Source: Gammaproteobacteria bacterium
Lineage (GTDB): Bacteria; Pseudomonadota; Gammaproteobacteria; Coxiellales; Coxiellaceae
Assembly (NCBI GenBank): GCA_023266215.1
Contig: JAHFRQ010000003.1
Coordinates: 62,001-126,000, forward strand
DNA: 64,000 nucleotides
Direction of reading: 5' to 3'
In this document: in pieces, positions 23,861 through 33,087 of the stretch
Layout of the letters: each line of letters starts with the position of its first letter
Position numbering within the stretch: the first letter of the stretch is position 1
Position numbers and translations under genes: made by a program
Notes under the pieces: generated by a model
The model's database searches: none
Told to the model about the DNA's origin: nothing
Seen by the model: only the letters and a program-made list of their open reading frames with translations

Positions 23861-24753
23861 TGCTAACGATTTTATCAAACACATTACAGCAAACTTTAAT
23901 ATTTCTGCCGCTCGCGCTGGGTGTGTATTTAAGCTATGAAATATTAATGGTGACGGATTTAACAGTTGAAGGCACATTTGTATTGGGCGCTGCAATTTTT
24001 GCGCGTCTTACCTCTCTGGGTTTTAATCAAACAGAAAGCATTGTTGCAGGATTGCTCGGCGGTATGATTATTGGGATTTTAGTCACTGTGATGCAACGCG
24101 TTGCAAAAATTAATTCTTTAATAGCCGGTATTCTCGCAGTTTTTATGTTATATAGCGTTAATTTTGCTGTCATGAACAAGCCCAATATCAGCTTATTGAA
24201 TAATCATATTTTTCTGCAATATTTACAAGATTACCATTCGAATTATTTAACATTATTTTTAATTTTATTTATTTTATTTTTGGGATTTTGCATTTCACTA
24301 TTATTACACAGTAAAATAGGATTAAACTTAAGAGCGTTTGGTGCTAATCCGCATTTATTAAAAAAATTAGGCAAAAATCCGGCTTTATATTTATGCCTCG
24401 GATTATCGATTAGCAATATGTTAGCGGCTCTGTGCGGCATGATGACAGCGCAAGTCGACGGCTATGCCGATGTGAGCATGGGTTTAGGCATGGCGTTAAC
24501 CGCCATTGGCGCGGTTGTCATTGGCAAAAAGCTCATGACCAGTATTTTTAAATCAGATCGATTTATTGCAGTGATTGGATTATTTAGCTGTTTTGTCGGC
24601 GGATTTATTTATTTTTTTATTTTAAACGGCTTTTTGGTGATGGGTTTAAATCCTATTTATTTAAAATTATTTTTAGGATTGGTGTTGGTTGCTTTTTTAT
24701 CGACAGCGCACTATACCAAACAACGCGGAGAGCTCTATGCAACCGCTGATTGA
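23860..24753 (+). CDS. trpY: ABC importer permease, tryptophan type
   Basis: A 297-residue membrane protein with 8-9 helices of the COG4120 permease family: LGVYLSYEILMVTDLTVEGTF at the start, GLNLRAFGANPHLLKKLGKNP in a cytoplasmic loop that should contact the ATPase, and YADVSMGLGMALTAIGAVVIG later. It would form the translocation path for the substrate bound by the upstream protein. It overlaps the preceding gene by one base and the ATPase gene by 17 nt. Confidence 0.78.
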   Translation: MLTILSNTLQQTLIFLPLALGVYLSYEILMVTDLTVEGTFVLGAAIFARLTSLGFNQTESIVAGLLGGMIIGILVTVMQRVAKINSLIAGILAVFMLYSVNFAVMNKPNISLLNNHIFLQYLQDYHSNYLTLFLILFILFLGFCISLLLHSKIGLNLRAFGANPHLLKKLGKNPALYLCLGLSISNMLAALCGMMTAQVDGYADVSMGLGMALTAIGAVVIGKKLMTSIFKSDRFIAVIGLFSCFVGGFIYFFILNGFLVMGLNPIYLKLFLGLVLVAFLSTAHYTKQRGELYATAD

Positions 24754-25465
24754 ATTTAAAAATACCTCTTTTTCAGCTAGTTCTGAAAAAAGAATAATTA
24801 ATAATATTACAGTCAATATTAACCCAGGCGATTTTGTGGTTATTTTAGGTGGCAATGGCTCTGGCAAAAGCAGCTTTATTAAATTATTAAACAAAACTTA
24901 TTCGCATACCAGCGGTGAGATTTTATTTAAAAACAAACCTATTAATTCATATGATTTTAAATCATTGCGACAAGAATTAATTACCATTACGCAATACATA
25001 GGCGATAGTTTATTTTTAGATTTAACCATAGAAGAAAATTCGATAATAATCAACTCTTCTTATTCGCATTCACAAAAAAAATCAGCTGAAAATTTATCTG
25101 CTTATTTATCGCACTTTAATAAAAAGCTAAGTCACGCTTTAAAAACACGGGTAAAATATTTATCGGGTGGTGAGCAGCAAATGTTAGCGTTTGCTTTATA
25201 TTTAAGACATCAGCCTGATTTATTGTTATTAGATGAGCCAACGAGCGCCCTGGATCCTAAAAAAGCCAATCATGTGATGGAATTTATCGCAGCTATTATT
25301 TCTCAAAAAAATATTACGTGCTTAATGACAACGCATCAATTAGATTTTGCTTTAAAATACGGTAATCGATTGATTGCAATTCGAGAGGGTGAAATTATAT
25401 TTGAGGCGAATAAAGCAGAAAAAGAAAAACTCACGATGGCAGATTTATTGAGGTATTGTTACTGA
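24737..25465 (+). CDS. trpZ: ABC importer ATPase, tryptophan type
   Basis: A 242-residue ATPase: Walker A GGNGSGKSS near residue 38, Q-loop TQY, signature YLSGGEQQ near 148, Walker B LLLLDEPTSALD, H-loop TTHQ. It belongs with COG1101 partners of the TrpX/TrpY type. The ATG at 24737 follows GGAG; longer frames run inside the permease gene. TGA overlaps the trpR ATG (ATGA), so ATPase and repressor are translationally coupled. Confidence 0.85.
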   Translation: MQPLIEFKNTSFSASSEKRIINNITVNINPGDFVVILGGNGSGKSSFIKLLNKTYSHTSGEILFKNKPINSYDFKSLRQELITITQYIGDSLFLDLTIEENSIIINSSYSHSQKKSAENLSAYLSHFNKKLSHALKTRVKYLSGGEQQMLAFALYLRHQPDLLLLDEPTSALDPKKANHVMEFIAAIISQKNITCLMTTHQLDFALKYGNRLIAIREGEIIFEANKAEKEKLTMADLLRYCY

Positions 25466-25740
25466 TGAAAACAACCTGGCATGCTTTTTTAGCGCTTTGC
25501 TTAAAAGCAAAAAATACGGATGAGCTTGAAAAATTACTCGATTGTTTTTTAACTATTGATGAAAAAGAAGATATCGCCAATCGTTATTTAATTATTAAAT
25601 ATTTATTAGAAAATAAAGTCACGCAGCGTGATATGTCAGAAAAATTAAATGTCAGTATCGCCAAAATTACGCGTGGATCGAACGCGCTAAAGTCAATTGA
25701 TGAGAAATTAAAAAGTTTTTTGGAAAGAAATATTATTTAA
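25465..25740 (+). CDS. trpR: Trp operon repressor
   Basis: A 91-residue all-helical repressor. TQRDMSEKLNVSIAKITRGS is the TrpR helix-turn-helix and matches E. coli TrpR (SQREL...GIATITRGSN) closely; NRYLIIKYLLE corresponds to the tryptophan-pocket helix. It should bind operators when charged with L-tryptophan. Being the last gene of the tryptophan-type importer operon, it would close a feedback loop through the site at 22847-22866. The 3' end overlaps the convergent grxD by 8 nt. No trp biosynthesis gene is in the window. Confidence 0.88.
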   Translation: MKTTWHAFLALCLKAKNTDELEKLLDCFLTIDEKEDIANRYLIIKYLLENKVTQRDMSEKLNVSIAKITRGSNALKSIDEKLKSFLERNII

Positions 25741-26041
25741 AATCCAACATCTTTTGCAATTCGCCCTTCTCGAATAATTCAGTGACAATATCGCAGCCAC
25801 CGATAAATTCGCCTTTAATATACAATTGCGGAATCGTAGGCCAGTTTGAAAAATCTTTAATGCCTTGGCGCATTTCTGGATCTGACAAAACATTAACGCC
25901 AATAAATTCTGCGGCGCATGATTTGAGCATTTGAGCCACTTTTCCTGAAAATCCGCACTGCGGAAAATCAGGCGTGCCTTTCATAAACAATACAATATTG
26001 TTTGAGTCGATCGTTTTCTGAATAGTTTCTTGAATGCTCAT
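25733..26041 (-). CDS. grxD: Monothiol glutaredoxin Grx4
   Basis: A 102-residue glutaredoxin with the monothiol active site CGFS at residues 29-32 (TPDFPQCGFSGKVAQML) and the glutathione-binding WPTIPQLYIKGEFIGGCD. The family carries bridging [2Fe-2S] clusters with BolA-type partners in iron-sulfur delivery. Length is normal. Monocistronic, convergent with trpR. Confidence 0.95.
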   Translation of the reverse strand: MSIQETIQKTIDSNNIVLFMKGTPDFPQCGFSGKVAQMLKSCAAEFIGVNVLSDPEMRQGIKDFSNWPTIPQLYIKGEFIGGCDIVTELFEKGELQKMLDFK

Positions 26042-26119
26042 GATTAACCTCTATTAATAAATTCTAGCGCAATCATGCAATACCCATTATAATTTTTCAA
26101 GTATTTTAAGGAGAAGCAA

Positions 26120-26443
26120 ATGACTTTCGTTGTTGTTGATAAATGTATTAAGTGCAAATATATGGATTGCGTGGAAGTATGTCCTGTCGATTGTTTTCGC
26201 GAAGGCCCCAACATGCTGGTGATCGATCCTGACGAGTGTATCGATTGCAATTTATGCGTGCCTGAATGCCCTATCGATGCGATATTTGCCGAAGACGACT
26301 TGCCTGCCGACAAGGCCAATTTTACTGAGCTTAATAAGCGCTTATCTAAACAATGGCCCATGATCACTGCCATGAAAACGCCGCCTGCCGACGCGGATGA
26401 ATGGAAAGACGTCCCGGACAAGCTAAAGTATCTCGAAGAATAA
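26120..26443 (+). CDS. fdxA: 7Fe-8S type ferredoxin
   Basis: A 107-residue ferredoxin. First cluster ligands lie in [20 protein letters not shown] (Cys9, Cys17, Cys21), second in [18 protein letters not shown]; the spacing is that of the [3Fe-4S][4Fe-4S] FdxA group, with a C-terminal extension (residues 60-107) typical of it. GGAG 8 nt before the ATG. Monocistronic; a general electron carrier. Confidence 0.93.
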   Translation: MTFVVVDKCIKCKYMDCVEVCPVDCFREGPNMLVIDPDECIDCNLCVPECPIDAIFAEDDLPADKANFTELNKRLSKQWPMITAMKTPPADADEWKDVPDKLKYLEE

Positions 26444-26530
26444 AACTTGCGCTTTAATCTCTGATGCTGTACATTTATTAACCAATATGGACATTGGACA
26501 AAAAGTACAGGAGTTTTCTTTATTAATATC

Positions 26531-26559
26531 AATAAGTTATATATTAATATTAACTTATT
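26531..26559 (+). promoter_or_regulatory. Inverted repeat upstream of the Phd-type gene
   Basis: AATAAGTTA (26531-26539) and TAACTTATT (26551-26559) form perfect 9-bp arms around an AT-rich centre containing TATATT, just before the ribosome site AGGAG. Phd/YefM proteins autorepress through such palindromes. Confidence 0.55.
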
Positions 26560-26572
26560 AGGAGAAAACAAA

Positions 26573-26779
26573 ATGCAAGCAAATACACAGCTTAATACAG
26601 TAGAAATGACGACGGTTGAAGCCCGCGAAAACTTTTCAGAGATGATCAATCAAGCTGCCTATGGTAATCAGCGTATTGTTTTAACGCGCCGCGGCAAGCC
26701 TTTAGTTGCACTGATGTCTTTAAAAGAATTAAAAACTTTGGAAAAATCTGATGTGAAGTCAGAATCAGAAGAGGCTTAA
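26573..26779 (+). CDS. Orphan Phd/YefM-type antitoxin
   Basis: A 68-residue protein, VEMTTVEARENFSEMINQA then QRIVLTRRGKPLVALMSLKE, the N-terminal DNA-binding fold of Phd/YefM antitoxins. The toxin-binding tail is short and acidic (SDVKSESEEA). No toxin gene follows: the next gene, three bases on, is on the other strand. It may be a solitary regulator or a remnant. Start set by AGGAG at 26559-26563. Confidence 0.8.
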   Translation: MQANTQLNTVEMTTVEARENFSEMINQAAYGNQRIVLTRRGKPLVALMSLKELKTLEKSDVKSESEEA

Positions 26780-26781
26780 AC

Positions 26782-27540
26782 CTAAACCTCTTCTAGCTTG
26801 AGCTCGAGCTCTGCGTCATTGATCGACAGCAAGATCATGTTCACGTAAACAGGGCCTAAAACACACAAGGCCACAAAGTCAAAAAAGACCGTGAGATGAT
26901 AAGCCGCTAAAAAAGATTCATGAAGCATAGCCGGTGAAATCAATAAAAACAATGCGCCTAAAATCACAAACGATACTAAGACATTAAATTTTACTTTTTC
27001 AGTGAGTAATAAGCTGTTGTAAAAAGCGGTTTTTAATTCTGTATTTTTAATTGTGCACAGCGGCATTGCAAAATAAAACATAGCGACAAAAACAAAAACA
27101 AGCGCAACACCAATAATAAATAGTCCGCCATGTAATGCAGAAGGCTCCCGCACTATTTTTCCAATGACAATTAAAATAAGTCTTACTACATAATAAGTTA
27201 AAATTATGCCCGCAAAATATAAAATAATACTACTGTAAATTTTTAAGATGCGCTCCCAAGTAGCTGTTAAAATGGCTTTAATTGATTTTGGCTTATCCAG
27301 AAAAGCTTCATTGGTTGCAATCAAGCTTGCTGCAAAAAAATAAGCCATGACAGCAAAAGCAATCAAGAGAATAAAAACCGTGACAAAACGATTTGAAATA
27401 AGGCTTTCAAAATAATTACCCATGTTTTTAACAACCGCAATCATCAGAAAATAAAAAATCGTGTGCTTAAGTGATAAATAATGCAAACGGACTGATTGCT
27501 TAAACGTATCGCCTGATGGCTCAGTTGGATATCGATTCAT
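26782..27540 (-). CDS. Integral membrane protein of unknown function
   Basis: A 252-residue protein with about six hydrophobic segments (roughly residues 28-45, 52-75, 98-125, 135-165, 178-205 and 212-235) and a short acidic C-terminus (NDAELELKLEEV). The start at 27540 (MNRYPTEPSGDTF) overlaps the end of fadJ by 20 nt, so it is last in the fadI-fadJ operon. I do not recognise the family. The position suggests a link to fatty-acid metabolism only by context. Confidence 0.6.
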   Translation of the reverse strand: MNRYPTEPSGDTFKQSVRLHYLSLKHTIFYFLMIAVVKNMGNYFESLISNRFVTVFILLIAFAVMAYFFAASLIATNEAFLDKPKSIKAILTATWERILKIYSSIILYFAGIILTYYVVRLILIVIGKIVREPSALHGGLFIIGVALVFVFVAMFYFAMPLCTIKNTELKTAFYNSLLLTEKVKFNVLVSFVILGALFLLISPAMLHESFLAAYHLTVFFDFVALCVLGPVYVNMILLSINDAELELKLEEV

Positions 27541-29665
27541 GGCTACTGCTTCCCTGTTTAGATGCCTGTGTTGTCGCAAAACCCACATCATCCATAAAAC
27601 TACTATTGTCGTTTAAAGTCAAATTTTTCCAACCATCTTGAGGTTCGAATCGTTTGCCATACTTGCGCGTCAATGATTCTAATCTAGCAATAACGACGTT
27701 AACGCCACGTGTTTTGGCATATTGTAGCGGGCCTCCGCGAAATGGTGCAAATCCCGTTCCAAAAATCATGCCCGCATCGACCAAATCAGCCTCTGAGACA
27801 ACGCCTTCAAATAAGCAGGCAACGGCTTCATTTAGCATACGTAAAATCATTCTGTCTGACATATCGGCGGCTTTAGAGGTCGCGTCCCATTTTTCAGGTT
27901 TGCCCGATTTAACGGGTTTTCCGTTTTTGTAGCTATAAAACCCTTGTCCTGATTTCACACCTAATTTCCCGGCTTTTACCATGGATTTTAAACGTTCTGG
28001 TACTTCACCGCCAAAATACTGCATTAAATTTTCAGCAACGGATAAGCAAACATCGAGACCCACTTTGTCAGCCAGCGCGATAGGCCCCATCGGCATGCCA
28101 AAATCAACGGCAACTTGATCAATGGTTGCGGGCGAATTACCTTCTTCAAACAATAGCATTGCTTCCATCAGATAAGGCATTAAAACACGATTGACTAAAA
28201 ATCCAGGACTACTTGCAACAGGCAATGGCGAGCGGCTAATAAGACCGACAAACGCTGCTGCGCGATGCACGGTTTCATCCGACGTATTTTTTCCATAAAC
28301 CACTTCTACCAAAGGCATTTTGGAAACGGGATTAAAAAAGTGGATTCCTACTAAGCGACTTGGGTTTTTTAACACAGTCGCAATTTCTTCTAAGGGAATG
28401 CTTGAAGTATTGGTTGCTAATATCGCATCTGGCTTTGCTTTTGCTTCTAATAAAGAAAAAATGCCTTGTTTCACCGATAAATTTTCAAAAACCGCTTCAA
28501 TAATAACATCAGCGTGCGCAATGCCATCGCCTTTGACATCGGGTTGCAAGCGATCTAGTGCTGCTTGTATTAAACGTGGTTCGCGCAATTTCTCTGAAAA
28601 TAATTTCGCAGCGCGAGCAATAGCCGGTGCAATTTTTTCAGGGGATTGATCTTGTAATGTAACTCGCATGCCTTTAAATGCACACCACGCAGCAATATCA
28701 CCGCCCATGGTGCCAGCACCAATGACATGAACCCACGTTGGTTTAAAACCGCCGCCCTGCTTACCTATACCTTTGAGTTTTTCTTGCAAAAAGAAAATGC
28801 GCACTAAATTTCGTGCTGTTTCACCCAGCATTAAACTTGAAATTGATTTGGCTTCATTGATCATCGCGTTATTATTGGTGCCATCTTTTACCCAGTTATT
28901 CACAACGGCATAAGGCGCGGGATAATGCTCTGGATTGACTTTTTTAGCACGTAAATTCTGAATCAATAATTTTCCCAATACTTTTCGAATAAAAAATAGG
29001 TTGCATAAATTGGATAAAAAACTGGGCTTATGTTTTTTAGGTTTTTTTAAAATAAAATCAATCGCCGCGCGTTTTAACATGCGAACGGGAACAGCTGCAT
29101 CCACAATGCCTAATTTAAAGCATTTTTTAGCAGGATATGCTGCGCCTGGCAAAATCATTTGCATGGCTTGCAATGCGCCAATTAATTTAGGTAATCGAAC
29201 AGTGCCGCCCCAACCAGGATGAATACCCAACTTAACTTCAGGCAAACCAATTATGGTTTCTGTCGTATTAGCAGCAACGCGATAACGACAAGCCAGCGCC
29301 AACTCCAAACCGCCACCCAAACAAAAACCGTCGATTATGGCCACCGTTGGAATTTTTGCGCTTAATGCTTCTAATTTATCTAAAATAATTTGTGGCTGGC
29401 GAATTAAATCAAATGCTTCTTTGGTTGTTTTTAAATGCACAAATTGCGAAATATCAGCGCCTGCGATAAAGCCTTTCTTTTTTGCAGATGCAATAATCAC
29501 GCCTTTTATATTTTTGCTTTGTTTTGTCAGCGCATCTATTATTTCATCTAATTCACTGAAGACATCTTTACTTAAAGAATTCGCCGATGCATTGGCTCTG
29601 TCGACCCATAGCCAGACGATATTATTTTGATCAGTTTCTAATTTAAAATTTTGATATTCACTCAT
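27521..29665 (-). CDS. fadJ: Fatty-acid oxidation complex alpha subunit (enoyl-CoA hydratase / 3-hydroxyacyl-CoA dehydrogenase)
   Basis: A 714-residue fusion. Residues 1-200 are a crotonase domain (KGVIIASAKKKGFIAGADIS, IDGFCLGGGLELALACRYRVA, LPEVKLGIHPGWGGTVRLP). From about 310 comes an NAD-binding domain (VIGAGTMGGDIAAWCAFKG), then GIHFFNPVSKMPLVEVV and the C-terminal dehydrogenase domain (GFLVNRVLMPYLMEA). It hydrates enoyl-CoA and oxidises 3-hydroxyacyl-CoA in beta-oxidation. It starts 2 nt after the thiolase gene. The gene order (thiolase first) fits FadIJ rather than FadBA. Confidence 0.9.
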   Translation of the reverse strand: MSEYQNFKLETDQNNIVWLWVDRANASANSLSKDVFSELDEIIDALTKQSKNIKGVIIASAKKKGFIAGADISQFVHLKTTKEAFDLIRQPQIILDKLEALSAKIPTVAIIDGFCLGGGLELALACRYRVAANTTETIIGLPEVKLGIHPGWGGTVRLPKLIGALQAMQMILPGAAYPAKKCFKLGIVDAAVPVRMLKRAAIDFILKKPKKHKPSFLSNLCNLFFIRKVLGKLLIQNLRAKKVNPEHYPAPYAVVNNWVKDGTNNNAMINEAKSISSLMLGETARNLVRIFFLQEKLKGIGKQGGGFKPTWVHVIGAGTMGGDIAAWCAFKGMRVTLQDQSPEKIAPAIARAAKLFSEKLREPRLIQAALDRLQPDVKGDGIAHADVIIEAVFENLSVKQGIFSLLEAKAKPDAILATNTSSIPLEEIATVLKNPSRLVGIHFFNPVSKMPLVEVVYGKNTSDETVHRAAAFVGLISRSPLPVASSPGFLVNRVLMPYLMEAMLLFEEGNSPATIDQVAVDFGMPMGPIALADKVGLDVCLSVAENLMQYFGGEVPERLKSMVKAGKLGVKSGQGFYSYKNGKPVKSGKPEKWDATSKAADMSDRMILRMLNEAVACLFEGVVSEADLVDAGMIFGTGFAPFRGGPLQYAKTRGVNVVIARLESLTRKYGKRFEPQDGWKNLTLNDNSSFMDDVGFATTQASKQGSSSHESISN

Positions 29666-29667
29666 TG

Positions 29668-30963
29668 TTAAACCCTCTCAACCAACATCGCGCCGCCTTG
29701 ACCGCCACCAATACATAGCGTTGCAACGCCGCGTTTTGCATTTTGAGCATGTAACGTATGCAACACATGCAGAACCAATCGCGCGCCCGTTGCGCCAACA
29801 GGATGACCCAGTGCAATCGCGCCGCCATTGATATTTAATTTTGCCCGATCCAGTTGTCCAAATGCTTTTTCCAATCCCAAATTATCGCGACAAAAAGAAT
29901 CAGACATCCATGCTTTTTCGCAGGCGATTACTTGCGCCGCAAAGGCTTCGTTAATTTCCCAATAATCAATGTCATCTAAATTTAAATTATGCTTTTGTAA
30001 TAATGGCGTGCTTGCAAAAACGGGCCCTAAACCCATCACTTCAGGCGCTAATGCTGCCCACTGTGTATCAACAATTTTTCCGAGCACAGGAAGTTTATGT
30101 TCCATCACTGCCTTTTCACTGGCTAAAATTAATAACGCTGCGCCGTCGGATATTTGAGAGCTGTTACCTGCTGTGACCATGCCATAATATTTATCGAAAA
30201 CCGGCTTTAATTTTGCTAATTTTTCAATAGTAGAGTCACGTCGCACGCCATTATCACTTGAGTAAAATTTTCCGCGCGAATCATATATGGTTGCAATCTC
30301 AGTTAATATTTTATCTTCGATGGCTTTGGCAGCTAACTGTTGACTGCGTTCTGCAAACGCATCCATGTCAGCACGCGTAATATCAAATTGGTATGCTAAT
30401 AATTCAGCGGTTTGACCCATATTTAATCCACACAAAGGATCTGATAAGCCATGCAGCAATGCCACAATAGGTGACAGATAGCTTAATTTAAACTGCGCAA
30501 GCACCCCTGCTTTTTGAACAACTGATTTGGCTGAGTTTAATTTTCCAAACCAATTGGCCATGTCGGGTTTAAAAATAAGCGGTGCGCGACTCATCGCTTC
30601 GGTACCGCCCGCCAATACAATATTCGCGCGGCCTAATGAAATATCTTTGACAGCAGAATCTAATGCTTGCATGCCGGATGCGCAATTGCGTTGCACTGTC
30701 CAAGCCGGTGAAAATTTGCTGCAGCCCAATCGTAGACTAATAATACGCGCAATATTGGCTTCGTCTTCACTTGGCATCATGCAGCCAATAATGGTTTCGT
30801 CGATTAAATCAGCTGAAAAATTTTGTCTGGCTAATAATTCTCGGCCACAGCCAACAGCCAAATCGCTGGCTGAAAAAGGCCCGCGCTCTGCCCCTGCTTT
30901 TAAAAATGGGGTTCTTGCGCCATCGACTATGTAAACGGGATCAGGTTTTCCGAATTGAATCAT
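29668..30963 (-). CDS. fadI: Acetyl-CoA acyltransferase, beta-oxidation thiolase
   Basis: A 431-residue thiolase. Nucleophile Cys94 in VQRNCASGMQALD; the C-terminal NEAFAAQV, GGAIALGHPVGATGARL (His) and CIGGGQGGAMLVE (Cys) motifs are all present. It cleaves 3-ketoacyl-CoA to acetyl-CoA and a shortened acyl-CoA. Length is near that of FadI (about 430), longer than FadA. First gene of the operon with fadJ. Confidence 0.9.
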   Translation of the reverse strand: MIQFGKPDPVYIVDGARTPFLKAGAERGPFSASDLAVGCGRELLARQNFSADLIDETIIGCMMPSEDEANIARIISLRLGCSKFSPAWTVQRNCASGMQALDSAVKDISLGRANIVLAGGTEAMSRAPLIFKPDMANWFGKLNSAKSVVQKAGVLAQFKLSYLSPIVALLHGLSDPLCGLNMGQTAELLAYQFDITRADMDAFAERSQQLAAKAIEDKILTEIATIYDSRGKFYSSDNGVRRDSTIEKLAKLKPVFDKYYGMVTAGNSSQISDGAALLILASEKAVMEHKLPVLGKIVDTQWAALAPEVMGLGPVFASTPLLQKHNLNLDDIDYWEINEAFAAQVIACEKAWMSDSFCRDNLGLEKAFGQLDRAKLNINGGAIALGHPVGATGARLVLHVLHTLHAQNAKRGVATLCIGGGQGGAMLVERV

Positions 30964-31109
30964 GACAATTTAATCCTTTAAAAAATGCATACGCGATTCT
31001 TGCAGGTTTGCGCTAGAAATTCAATATAAATCAATTTTTTGGAGTAAGTATTTTGCGTCTAAAAAATAAAAATACGGTATTTACATTTCTCATATAAAGT
31101 TTAATATTA

Positions 31110-31144
31110 ATTCTATTTCAAATTAGAATACTTTGTATTATACT
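31110..31144 (+). promoter_or_regulatory. Promoter and inverted repeat of the higBA-like pair
   Basis: TTCAAA (31117-31122) and TATACT (31139-31144), 16-bp spacer. ATTCTA (31110-31115) and TAGAAT (31124-31129) are inverted around the -35 box, a probable antitoxin site. Confidence 0.5.
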
Positions 31145-31158
31145 TTAAGGAGCTATTC

Positions 31159-31341
31159 GTGTTAAGAATATTTAAAACTCGATTTTTTGCCCGGTGGGCA
31201 AAGAAAGAAAACGTGGAAGATTCAATTCTTTTGAACGCTGCAGATTTGTCAAAAAATTATTTAAACCTAAGCAGTGAAACTATAAGCAAATTACTAAAAA
31301 ATAAAAAATTTATAGAGGTGCTACATGAAAAGAAGAGATAA
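31159..31341 (+). pseudogene. HigB/RelE-type toxin with its central region deleted
   Basis: A 60-residue frame starting at GTG with AAGGAG 6 nt before it. The first 28 residues (MLRIFKTRFFARWAKKENVE...) match the N-terminus, and the last 30 (LSKNYLNLSSETISKLLKNK...EVLHEKK) match the C-terminus, of a common RelE/HigB-type toxin family of about 110-120 residues. The centre, which normally holds the conserved GGG-KxR, GKSGGxR and FVYGFAKNE segments with the catalytic residues, is absent without loss of frame. It therefore cannot be an active RNase. The antitoxin gene overlaps by 17 nt and looks intact. Confidence 0.65.
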
Positions 31342-31648
31342 GACCAAAAAAAGATTAATGTCAGAAGCGCATGCAATGGCGAAGGATTTGCACGATGTTG
31401 GTGCGATCGATATGATTACGATGCGCGAATTTGATGCGCTTTGTTTATCGCATTTAGATAAATTATCGCCGATGAAAATTAAAAAATTACGCGTTCATGC
31501 GGGTTTTAGTCAATCCGTATTTGCGAAAGTGATCAATGTTAGCATTGCCTCCATTAAGCAATGGGAGCGCGGCGAAAGAAGGCCAAGTGGCGCTGCATTA
31601 AAATTATTAAATATAATTGAAAGCAAGGGTATCGAAGTTGCTTTTTAA
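31325..31648 (+). CDS. HigA-type HTH antitoxin
   Basis: A 107-residue protein; residues 50-105 are an XRE helix-turn-helix (MKIKKLRVHAGFSQSVFAKV then SIASIKQWERGERRPSGAAL). The N-terminal half is helical and basic. It is the usual partner of RelE/HigB-type toxins with FKTRFFARWAKKE N-termini. It overlaps the shortened toxin frame by 17 nt and should repress the promoter at 31110-31144. It survives although its toxin is apparently inactive. Confidence 0.82.
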   Translation: MKRRDKTKKRLMSEAHAMAKDLHDVGAIDMITMREFDALCLSHLDKLSPMKIKKLRVHAGFSQSVFAKVINVSIASIKQWERGERRPSGAALKLLNIIESKGIEVAF

Positions 31649-31817
31649 AATCAAGCCAAGATTATCTCCTGGCTCAATATAATAAATTAACCGATCTGAT
31701 TAATTGTGCAGGTAGCGCATTATGAAGAGTCCACCTAGGCTTTGACGCAGATACTAATAAAACAAGTCTGAAAAGTCATGCCTGACATCGCGTCAGGATA
31801 AACCGCACCAAATCATA

Positions 31818-33041
31818 TTACATAAGTATAGGCGCTCTTTCATTTAATATTTCATCCGGCTCATCACTCAGCCTAGCACTTTCTGCTGAAATAGGCCCAG
31901 TTGGAACGCGCAATAATTTAAGCTTATGCTCAAGCATTTCCAACCCACCCTCTTTTTCAGCACCAGCTACTTTTCGAGCTGGATTAAAAAAACTATATAC
32001 GTTAAAAATAAGTCTATCTAACGGACGTTGTTCTAAAGTGGGCGCTGGTTGTAGCGGTGATTGCAGCGGATAAAATGCATTGATTGTTTCTTGCATTTTG
32101 CCAGAAATTATTTGCTCAACATGACAAATTGCTTTTTCTGTATATGGTAAAAATTTTTTATAAACATTTTCTTTAAGTTGAGCTTCTATTTCTTCTTTAT
32201 TTTCAGTAGTTAATCTCTGCCATTTATTTTGAAAAATTAATTCTGAAATAGTGCTCGCAGTTAATTTTTCAATTTCAGCCTCAATAAGTTTGATAACGCC
32301 TTGACTGTTGCTTTGTAATGCATAATCAAGCGGTGTTTTTTCGCAAAAAGAGGCGCCAAAGCCAACCAATTTATTCAATTTTTTTGCAATCCTCCAGTGT
32401 ATCAATGGGTTTGTTACGCTCACAAATTCTGTGCTTGCGGAATAGCGTTGTTGTCCAATTGACACGCCTTTTCCAATGGCTTGTTCAAAAAATTTTGTTT
32501 TGCCGTATAACGCAAAAAAATTTAAAATAACTGACTTACACGGGAAGTCGGATGAATCACGAATTTCACAACAATACCATGAAGAATCTGCGTTTCTGGT
32601 TGATAATAATATACCGGCAAGATGAACCATTTTCTTGTAATGCGCTGCTTCACCCGGAAGATTAGCAAACCCCATATCTAGTTCGCGTAAAATGGACTGA
32701 AATGCAGAAAAATAATGTTCGCTGTCATCAGAAGAGACGTCTTTATGCAAAGACACCAAATACGCTGCAGCAAGAGGATCATAAAGTGCCAACGCTTCCA
32801 CTAATCTTCGACTCCTGGTCAAGTTTGAAGATTTGAAAGAGGCACAGCATAGCTGCTTCAAGTCATCTGAGGAATAACTCTCTAATGGTAAACTTTCAAG
32901 AAAAGCCACGAGATCAAATCTCGCATCACTCTCGTGCGCATATGAAATATCAAACAAAATACAGCAAGCATCTGAATATTTTTTTTCATCTATAGCTTTT
33001 GTTATTTCATTTCTAGCATCATCTGCAGATTTTATCATCAC
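31818..33041 (-). CDS. Hypothetical protein with an ankyrin-like segment
   Basis: A 407-residue soluble, mostly helical protein. Around residues 205-265, NPLIHWRIAKKLNKLVGFGA and CEKTPLDYALQSNSQGVIKL read as one to two degenerate ankyrin repeats. The C-terminus (SDEPDEILNERAPILM) is acidic with glutamates near the end, as seen in many Dot/Icm substrates. There is no signal peptide. It stands alone with its own promoter. Ankyrin proteins often act in the host cell in this group of bacteria, so an effector role is possible but unproven. Confidence 0.55.
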   Translation of the reverse strand: MMIKSADDARNEITKAIDEKKYSDACCILFDISYAHESDARFDLVAFLESLPLESYSSDDLKQLCCASFKSSNLTRSRRLVEALALYDPLAAAYLVSLHKDVSSDDSEHYFSAFQSILRELDMGFANLPGEAAHYKKMVHLAGILLSTRNADSSWYCCEIRDSSDFPCKSVILNFFALYGKTKFFEQAIGKGVSIGQQRYSASTEFVSVTNPLIHWRIAKKLNKLVGFGASFCEKTPLDYALQSNSQGVIKLIEAEIEKLTASTISELIFQNKWQRLTTENKEEIEAQLKENVYKKFLPYTEKAICHVEQIISGKMQETINAFYPLQSPLQPAPTLEQRPLDRLIFNVYSFFNPARKVAGAEKEGGLEMLEHKLKLLRVPTGPISAESARLSDEPDEILNERAPILM

Positions 33042-33087
33042 TCAACTCTCGTGTGTAAGCATATCCGTATGGTGAATTAAAGGTTAA

